From NCBI GenBank assembly GCA_900552345.1, contig URZN01000021.1, positions 1 through 9,801 on the forward strand: DNA of 9,801 nucleotides, given 5' to 3'. The translations under genes and the position numbers were made by a program. Origin of the DNA: an uncultured Collinsella sp. (GTDB lineage: Bacteria > Actinomycetota > Coriobacteriia > Coriobacteriales > Coriobacteriaceae). Below, one piece after another: positions 1 to 4,229 of the stretch. A model generated the notes under the pieces. That model was not told the origin of the DNA, did no database searches, and saw only the letters and a list, made by a program, of their open reading frames with translations. The first letter of the stretch is position 1; each line of letters opens with the position of its first letter.

Positions 1-30
1 CAAGCGCTCTCCCAGCTGAGCTACGCCCCC
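1..30 (-). tRNA. tRNA 5' end, probably tRNA-Ala (partial)
   Basis: Read on the - strand, position 30 begins GGGGGCG (acceptor strand), then TA, then a D-arm GCTC-AGCTGGGA-GAGC, then the first bases of the anticodon stem (CTTG). The rest, including the anticodon, lies beyond the left edge. The opening GGGGGCGTAGCTCAGCTGGGA is typical of bacterial tRNA-Ala, but the identity cannot be fixed without the anticodon. A promoter with good -35 and -10 boxes sits directly upstream. Confidence 0.85.
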
Positions 31-43
31 GTGACGAGGTAGT

Positions 44-72
44 ACTATAGGGGAATGTTTGCGGGGATGCAA
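44..72 (-). promoter_or_regulatory. Promoter of the tRNA gene
   Basis: On the - strand a -35 box TTGCAT (67-72) and a -10 box TATAGT (44-49) are separated by exactly 17 bases. The expected start, about 7 bases after the -10, falls near 37, just ahead of the tRNA 5' end at 30. Box quality, spacing and position agree with a sigma-70 type promoter for a stable RNA. The remaining sequence between the tRNA and thiN shows only a T7 run (77-83 on the + strand) and the large inverted repeat next to thiN. Confidence 0.7.
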
Positions 73-124
73 GGACTTTTTTTGGTTGAATCTCTTACTT
101 ACGGGTTTTCCTGGGACGGGGCTG

Positions 125-161
125 AATTGGCTATTTTTGGCTTCGCCGAAAATAGCTAATT
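125..161. terminator. Long hairpin at the 3' end of thiN, terminator-like
   Basis: AATTGGCTATTTTTGGC (125-141) pairs with GCCGAAAATAGCTAATT (145-161) around a 3-base loop, giving a 17-bp stem with two G-T wobbles. GGGACGG (113-119) and CCGTCCC (168-174) can form an outer 7-bp stem. The thiN stop codon (160-162) lies in the base of the inner stem. Neither strand has a clear U-tract after the stem, so this is not a textbook intrinsic terminator. It may end or protect the leftward thiN transcript before the tRNA promoter. Confidence 0.45.
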
Positions 162-825
162 AACCCACCGTCCCGATAAAACCCTCACGGTATAAATAAC
201 CGATCGCGATGCCTTGGTGGACTTGGATTTTGGCCGTTTTCCTGACGACATTAGAGATGCCCGTGTCGGCTAACAAGCCTAGGGGGCTGTAATCCAGCTC
301 CCATTCTAGGCCATGTTCGCTTATCTCTGTGTTGGGAGCGATGGCGATGATGGAGAAGGTTTTGCCCTCGGCGTTTTCGATAGTCCAGGTCTCGTTCTGG
401 TGCAGGATTCTGGCTGTCACTTCGTCTTCTTCGATCCAGACGGGGGCATCCGCATAGCCTGCCAATAGCCCTAACACAGAAAGAGCCATGTCCGGGCGGC
501 CGCCGGTGGCGCAGGTCGCAACCACTTCGGCGGCTGGCCAGCGGCGACGAACGGAATCGAGTGCCAGAGCCAGGTCGGTATAGTCCTTATAGGGGTCGTG
601 ACGTTCTACCTCAAAGGCCTCGGTGGTATCGACCAGAGCGCGTCCCTCATCGCTTACGGTGTCGGCGTCGCCCACGTAGACGTCGCAGCTCAGGCCAGCG
701 CCCAACAGGGCGTCCAGGCCGCGGTCCACGGCGACAACGTGGTCGCACTCCCCCGCCAGTTGGCACAGCAACTCGGGGCTCGCCACCACCGGCGAGCCGC
801 AAACCACTAATACTTTGCAAGCCAC
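160..825 (-). CDS. thiN: Thiamine pyrophosphokinase (thiamine diphosphokinase)
   Basis: A 221-residue cytosolic protein of the family's usual length that should transfer pyrophosphate from ATP to thiamine, giving thiamine diphosphate. Family motifs appear in order: AVDRGL (residues 32-37, usually AADGG-like), GDADTV (52-57, usually GDFDSV), KDYTDLALALD (80-90), GGRPDMAL (108-115, usually GGRxDH) and TGISNVV (188-194, usually GxSNE). The acidic and glycine framework that binds Mg-ATP is kept, although GDADTV and the Met in GGRPDM are divergent. The start is GTG at 825, with AGGCGAG (830-836) as ribosome binding site, overlapping the stop of the upstream HAD gene. The two genes are 9 bases apart and surely co-transcribed. 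No membrane segment or signal peptide is visible. Using ThiN, which acts on free thiamine, implies thiamine salvage or a separate thiamine monophosphate phosphatase. Confidence 0.88.
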   Translation of the reverse strand: MACKVLVVCGSPVVASPELLCQLAGECDHVVAVDRGLDALLGAGLSCDVYVGDADTVSDEGRALVDTTEAFEVERHDPYKDYTDLALALDSVRRRWPAAEVVATCATGGRPDMALSVLGLLAGYADAPVWIEEDEVTARILHQNETWTIENAEGKTFSIIAIAPNTEISEHGLEWELDYSPLGLLADTGISNVVRKTAKIQVHQGIAIGYLYREGFIGTVG

Positions 826-834
826 GGCACTCGC

Positions 835-1524
835 CTAGCCCTCAAACGAAAGCACGCGGGCCAGGTCCAGGTCCTCATAGCTGTCGATAAAGATATCGCA
901 GTTGGCACGCACCTCGTCGCGCTCCATACGGCCGTGTGGGTCATAGATGCCCACACGCTTAAAGCCTGCAGCGCCAGAGCTCTTAAGGCCAAAGACCGCA
1001 TCCTCGAACACCCAAGCGCGCTCAAACTTGCGCCCGTGGCGCTCCTCCAGGCGACGCAGCGCCAGCTCGTATACATCGGGGAACTGCTTGGAACGTCCCG
1101 TCTCGCCCGTGGTGGTAATAAACTCCATATGGCGATCAAGGCTAGCAGCCGCAAGGGCGGACTGCACCAGGTCGGTCGGCGTGGACGTGGCAACGCACAT
1201 GGCAATACCGGCCTCCTGCGCCTGCTCCAAAAATGCCAGGAGCCCCTCGCGCGGCGGCACCTTGGAGTACCCATCAATCAAAATCTCGCCCAGCTCGCGA
1301 TAAACTTCCTCGCCATTCGTGCCAATGCCCCACGTGTCGTGGTAGGCCTGGCACTCGTCCTCCAGCGAAAGATGCTCAAACTGGGCAAAATCGTCGACCG
1401 TTCCATCAATGCCATGACGGCGCAATAACTCGGTCTGCGCATGGCCCCAGACGGGGGTGCTATTAACCAGTGTTCCGTCGCAATCGAAAATAAAAGCAAC
1501 ACTTGGAGCAGTGATGTGGTTCAT
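835..1524 (-). CDS. HAD-superfamily subfamily IA phosphatase / phosphomutase-like hydrolase
   Basis: A 229-residue soluble protein with all four HAD motifs. Motif I is FDCDGTLVNS, with nucleophile D14 and acid/base D16. Motif II is the CVATST stretch with T113. Motif III is K146 in GRSKQFPD. Motif IV is FEDAVFG with E174 and D175 binding Mg2+. The helical insert at about residues 20-85 is a type C1 cap, as in beta-phosphoglucomutase and phosphoglycolate phosphatase relatives. The substrate cannot be read from the sequence. Two contexts offer guesses: thiN directly downstream suggests thiamine monophosphate, and the operator shared with the glycogen operon suggests a sugar phosphate. ATG at 1524 is chosen because GAAAGG lies 7 bases upstream. 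A TTG seven codons earlier would include that site in the coding region. Confidence 0.85.
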   Translation of the reverse strand: MNHITAPSVAFIFDCDGTLVNSTPVWGHAQTELLRRHGIDGTVDDFAQFEHLSLEDECQAYHDTWGIGTNGEEVYRELGEILIDGYSKVPPREGLLAFLEQAQEAGIAMCVATSTPTDLVQSALAAASLDRHMEFITTTGETGRSKQFPDVYELALRRLEERHGRKFERAWVFEDAVFGLKSSGAAGFKRVGIYDPHGRMERDEVRANCDIFIDSYEDLDLARVLSFEG

Positions 1525-1531
1525 AAACGAG

Positions 1532-1537
1532 CCTTTC
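1532..1537 (-). promoter_or_regulatory. Ribosome binding site fixing the HAD gene start
   Basis: GAAAGG on the - strand, 7 bases before ATG 1524. It rules against the in-frame TTG start at 1545, which has no comparable site. Confidence 0.6.
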
Positions 1538-1546
1538 GATGTCAAA

Positions 1547-1634
1547 TGGTAAACAACCTGCTAAAAACGTTTTACCAAACGTCAGCCTAACAGTTTTGAA
1601 ACCCTAATTGGTAAAACTGTCAAGAGTTTTACCA
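1547..1634. promoter_or_regulatory. Operator cluster of TGGTAAAAC half-sites, LacI/MalR-like
   Basis: Four copies of one half-site alternate in orientation: TGGTAAAC (1547-1554), GTTTTACCAA (1569-1578), TTGGTAAAAC (1608-1617) and GTTTTACCA (1626-1634). The last two form a perfect 9-bp inverted repeat with an 8-base spacer. The second copy also lies in the palindrome AAAACGTTTT (1564-1573), whose central CG is typical of LacI-family operators, and in ACGTTT-TACC-AAACGT (1567-1582). The cluster lies between the divergent HAD-thiN and glg operons and overlaps the likely -35 boxes of both. A LacI-type maltodextrin or glycogen regulator such as MalR is the best guess. No regulator gene lies in this window. 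Confidence 0.6.
1595..1623 (-). promoter_or_regulatory. Candidate leftward promoter of HAD-thiN
   Basis: On the - strand a perfect -35 consensus TTGACA (1618-1623) is followed, 17 bases on, by a poor -10, TTCAAA (1595-1600). The -35 falls in the spacer of the inverted operator pair, so a bound repressor should cover it. The weak -10 makes the exact start uncertain. The transcript leader would be about 60 bases and would carry the other two half-sites. Confidence 0.4.
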
Positions 1635-1658
1635 TGGCAATTCTGCCAGTGGTATAAA
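1629..1658 (+). promoter_or_regulatory. Candidate rightward promoter of the glg operon
   Basis: An extended -10, TGGTATAAA (TG at 1650-1651, hexamer TATAAA at 1653-1658), has a moderate -35 TTACCA (1629-1634) 18 bases upstream. That -35 is part of the operator half-site GTTTTACCA. Transcription would begin near 1665, leaving a leader of roughly 190 bases before glgB. A weaker extended -10, TGTTATCGT (1722-1730), lacks a recognisable -35. Confidence 0.45.
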
Positions 1659-1744
1659 CATGGCGCTTACCGATTAAACGCGCCCGCAAATCCACTTTCG
1701 TCCATAAAACTAACGTACAGGTGTTATCGTAGTTTCTGCCGAAA

Positions 1745-1770
1745 GTTCCACCGAGCACGCGAGGTGGAAC
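1745..1770 (+). promoter_or_regulatory. Perfect hairpin in the glgB leader
   Basis: GTTCCACC (1745-1752) and GGTGGAAC (1763-1770) form an 8-bp perfect stem with a 10-base loop. No U-run follows, so it is not an intrinsic terminator. It sits in the middle of the untranslated stretch before glgB, in which I find no gene. It could be a leader RNA element or a protein binding site. I do not recognise it as a known riboswitch. Confidence 0.4.
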
Positions 1771-1855
1771 GGATCATAGAACTATCGCCGTCCCTTCGAT
1801 TCGTGCAGCCTTGGACCTTTCGCATCTAGTCACCAAGGCAACACGCTGCCGCGTC

Positions 1856-4135
1856 ATGATGGGATCAAACGTGAGCGATACAAAGCTAAAGCCAGCAACC
1901 AAAAAGCCTGCTACCCGCAAAGCCGCCCCGCATGCACCGGAGCTCACCAAGGACGATGTCTACCTGTTTGGCATTGGCATGTGGGAGCGCAGCTGGGAAA
2001 AGATGGGCGCTCATCCCGACACGCAGAACCGTACGCGCGGCTGGCGTTTTTGCGTTTGGGCGCCCGACGTAAAGAGCGTCCACGTCATTGGCGAGTTTAA
2101 CGACTGGGACGAGGAAGCCAACCCGCTGGTACCCATGCATACGAGCGCTATTTGGGAAGGCTTTATTCCTGGCGCCGAGCAGGGCCAGCTGTATAAGTAC
2201 CTTATCGAGACCAACGAGGGCGAAAAGCTCTACAAGGCCGATCCGTACGCCTTTAAGGCCGAGTGCCCTCCGGGTACCGCCAGCGTGCTGTGGACCCTCG
2301 ATGGCTACCAGTGGAACGACGCCGCGTGGCTTAAGCGCCGCGCCGACCACAACCACATGTCGCAGCCCCTTAACATCTACGAGGTGCATATTGGCTCGTG
2401 GAAGCGCCACGGCGACGCGCCGCAGGGCGAGCCGGACGAGTACGGCAACTACCCCGGCCCCATGGATCCCTTCCCCGCGCAGCGCGGCGAGTTTTACACC
2501 TACGACGACCTGTCGGTGGAGCTCGTGGACTACGTGCACGACATGGGATACACGCATATCGAGGTTATGCCGCTCATGGAGCATCCTTTCGACGGCTCCT
2601 GGGGCTACCAGACGACTGGCTATTACGCCGCCACGTCGCGCTACGGCAACCCGCAGCAGCTCATGCACTTTATCGATGCTTGCCACGAGGCGGGCATCGG
2701 GGTAATCATGGACTGGGTGCCCGGCGGTTTTTGCGCCGACGCCCACGGCCTTGCCACCTTTAACGGCCACATGCTGTTTGAGCACGAGATTCACCCCAAC
2801 TGGGGCACGCACAAGTTTGACTTCGCCCGCGGCGAAGTCCGCTCCTTCCTGGTCTCGAACGTGCTGTACTGGCTCGAGAACTTCCACGTGGACGGTATTC
2901 GCATGGACGGCGTGTCCAGCATGCTGTACCTCAACTTTGGCATCGACGATCCCGGCCAAAAGAAGTTCAACAAGTACGGTACCGAGGAGGACCTGGACGC
3001 CAGCGCGTTTATCCGTCAGGTCAACTGCGCCGTGGAGGCGCACTACCCCGACGTGATGATGATGGCCGAGGAGTCCACAGCGTGGCCGCTCGTGACCTAT
3101 CCGCCGCAAGACGGCGGCCTGGGCTTCCACTACAAGTGGGATATGGGCTGGATGAACGACACCCTGCACTACATGCAGACCGATTTTCCGTGGCGCCCCG
3201 GCAACCACGGCCTGCTCACGTTCTCCATCATGTACGCCTTTACCGAGAACTTTATCTGCCCGCTAAGCCACGACGAGGTCGTGCACGGCAAGTGCTCGCT
3301 CATCGGCCGCATGCCGGGCGACTGGTGGCGCCAGTTTGCCGGCCTGCGCACGCTCGCCTTCTACCAGATGACGCACCCCGGTGCCAAGCTCAACTTTATG
3401 GGCAACGAGATCGGCCAGTTTATTGAGTGGCGCTACTACGAGTCCATCCAGTGGTTCCTGACCGAGGAGTATGAGACTCACAAGCATCATCAGGCGTTTA
3501 TTAAGGCGCTCAACCACCTGTACACCGCCGAGCCCGCCCTGTACGAGCGCGGCTACACCGATGACGGCTTTACCTGGATCGACGCGGACAACTCCAAGCA
3601 GTCCATCGTGAGCTTTGTGCGCCAGGGTGAGGACATCGACGACGACCTGGTGATTCTGATCAACTTTGACCCGGCAAGCTACGAGAGCTTCCGTGTGGGC
3701 GTGCCGCGCGAGGGCGACTGGGAGGTCATCTTTGACTCCGACCGTCCCGAGTTTGGCGGCAGCGGCTATGCCGGCGAGGAGCCCTACACCTGCTCGAGCG
3801 AGCCCTATCCCTGGAACGGGCAGATGGACTCTATTGAGATTAAGGTGCCCGGCCTGGCAGGCGTGGTGCTTAAGCGCCGCGGTCCCAGCAGCTACAAGCC
3901 GCCGGTGGTCGAGGCCCCCAAGGCTGCGCCCAAGAAGCGCACGTCCTCGGTGAAGCTCAAGCCTGCGGCTGCCAAGAAGGCTCCGGCCAAGGCGAAGGCT
4001 ACCAAGTCCGCTGCCAAGGCTAAGGCTGCCGCAAAGCCCGCTGCTAAGGCTACCGCGACCAAGAAGCCGGCTGCCAGAAAGGCCGCTACCAAGGCCAAGT
4101 CTGCTTCTGTTAAGCCGTCTGCCAAGGAAGCGTAA
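1856..4135 (+). CDS. glgB: 1,4-alpha-glucan (glycogen) branching enzyme with histone-like tail
   Basis: This GH13 enzyme of about 759 residues cuts an alpha-1,4 chain and rejoins it by an alpha-1,6 bond, making glycogen branches. After a basic N-terminus (about residues 6-30) comes a CBM48-type module (63-150, beginning WRFCVWAP), the catalytic barrel (from YEVHIGSW at 175 to about 580) and a C-terminal beta domain to about 675. Active-site residues seen are D286, R349, nucleophile D351 (GIRMDGV), general acid E405 (MMAEEST), and H472 and D473 (SHDEVVHG). The region I histidine (DWVPGH, E. coli His340) is Gly291 here. Residues 680-759 are a Lys/Ala/Pro tail absent from ordinary GlgB. The start is uncertain: ATG 1856 and ATG 1859 lack a good ribosome site, while GTG 1871 has a weak GGGA 7 bases upstream. 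It is the first gene of the operon, behind a long leader. Confidence 0.92.
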   Translation: MMGSNVSDTKLKPATKKPATRKAAPHAPELTKDDVYLFGIGMWERSWEKMGAHPDTQNRTRGWRFCVWAPDVKSVHVIGEFNDWDEEANPLVPMHTSAIWEGFIPGAEQGQLYKYLIETNEGEKLYKADPYAFKAECPPGTASVLWTLDGYQWNDAAWLKRRADHNHMSQPLNIYEVHIGSWKRHGDAPQGEPDEYGNYPGPMDPFPAQRGEFYTYDDLSVELVDYVHDMGYTHIEVMPLMEHPFDGSWGYQTTGYYAATSRYGNPQQLMHFIDACHEAGIGVIMDWVPGGFCADAHGLATFNGHMLFEHEIHPNWGTHKFDFARGEVRSFLVSNVLYWLENFHVDGIRMDGVSSMLYLNFGIDDPGQKKFNKYGTEEDLDASAFIRQVNCAVEAHYPDVMMMAEESTAWPLVTYPPQDGGLGFHYKWDMGWMNDTLHYMQTDFPWRPGNHGLLTFSIMYAFTENFICPLSHDEVVHGKCSLIGRMPGDWWRQFAGLRTLAFYQMTHPGAKLNFMGNEIGQFIEWRYYESIQWFLTEEYETHKHHQAFIKALNHLYTAEPALYERGYTDDGFTWIDADNSKQSIVSFVRQGEDIDDDLVILINFDPASYESFRVGVPREGDWEVIFDSDRPEFGGSGYAGEEPYTCSSEPYPWNGQMDSIEIKVPGLAGVVLKRRGPSSYKPPVVEAPKAAPKKRTSSVKLKPAAAKKAPAKAKATKSAAKAKAAAKPAAKATATKKPAARKAATKAKSASVKPSAKEA
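3893..4132 (+). other. Lys/Ala-rich low-complexity tail of GlgB
   Basis: Eighty residues (680-759) hold 28 Ala, 22 Lys, 2 Arg and only 2 Glu, with scattered Pro, Thr and Ser. No hydrophobic core or globular pattern is visible, so it should be disordered and strongly basic. It resembles histone H1 C-termini and the tails of actinobacterial HU proteins. All 22 Lys codons are AAG, and 13 of 28 Ala codons are GCT, a codon that is sparse in the enzymatic part of the gene. A role in binding nucleic acid, polyphosphate or another polyanion is an inference from composition only. Confidence 0.85.
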
Positions 4136-4160
4136 CAAAGCCGTTACAGCTGTAATTACC

Positions 4161-4175
4161 CGCCCCGCGGGGGCG
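4161..4175 (+). other. Short GC hairpin between glgB and glgP
   Basis: CGCCCC (4161-4166) and GGGGCG (4170-4175) form a 6-bp stem with a 3-base loop, 26 bases after the glgB stop. No U-run follows, so it is more likely an RNA stability or processing element than a terminator. I find no convincing promoter for glgP in the gap. Confidence 0.4.
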
Positions 4176-4193
4176 TAGGATACAAGTCATAAC

Positions 4194-4228
4194 CGTTCCG
4201 GGAGAAACATCCCCGGGGGAAAGGAACG
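4194..4228 (+). promoter_or_regulatory. Hairpin enclosing the glgP ribosome binding site
   Basis: CGTTCC (4194-4199) can pair with GGAACG (4223-4228), which is part of the Shine-Dalgarno AAGGA (4221-4225) ending 4 bases before ATG 4230. Inside, GGGA (4200-4203) can pair with TCCC (4210-4213), and CCCCGGGG (4211-4218) is self-complementary. A second purine site GGGGGA (4215-4220) lies 9 bases before the start. Folding would hide the main ribosome site. Confidence 0.45.
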
Positions 4229-4229
4229 T

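Noticed and set aside
1761..1795. T-box-like stretch (GAGGTGGAACGG followed by CCGTCCC) in the glgB leader
   Set aside because: It only loosely matches the T-box core, which should read TGGNACCGCG. No specifier stem is recognisable, the GGTGGAAC is already paired in a perfect hairpin, and the downstream gene is unrelated to aminoacylation or amino acids.
1608..1829. 73-codon frame in the glgB leader as a possible leader peptide
   Set aside because: It begins at a TTG inside an operator half-site, upstream of the likely transcription start, has no ribosome site, and resembles no known peptide.
1811..1855. N-terminal extension of GlgB from a TTG at 1811
   Set aside because: No ribosome site precedes it, and the 15 added residues match nothing. 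ATG 1856 or GTG 1871 is more plausible.
1886..3208. Open frame of 440 codons on the - strand opposite glgB
   Set aside because: It is a by-product of GC-rich codons in glgB. Its translation is Val/Leu/His-rich without any family motif, and the + strand frame carries clear GH13 motifs.
3893..4132. Tail of GlgB as a frameshift artefact or separate gene
   Set aside because: The frame is continuous with the enzyme, the codons are consistently AAG/GCN without stops, and no start with a ribosome site lies at the boundary.
4136..4229. Separate promoter for glgP
   Set aside because: TAGGAT (4176-4181) could be a -10, but no -35 with acceptable spacing exists, so glgP is taken as part of the glgB transcript.
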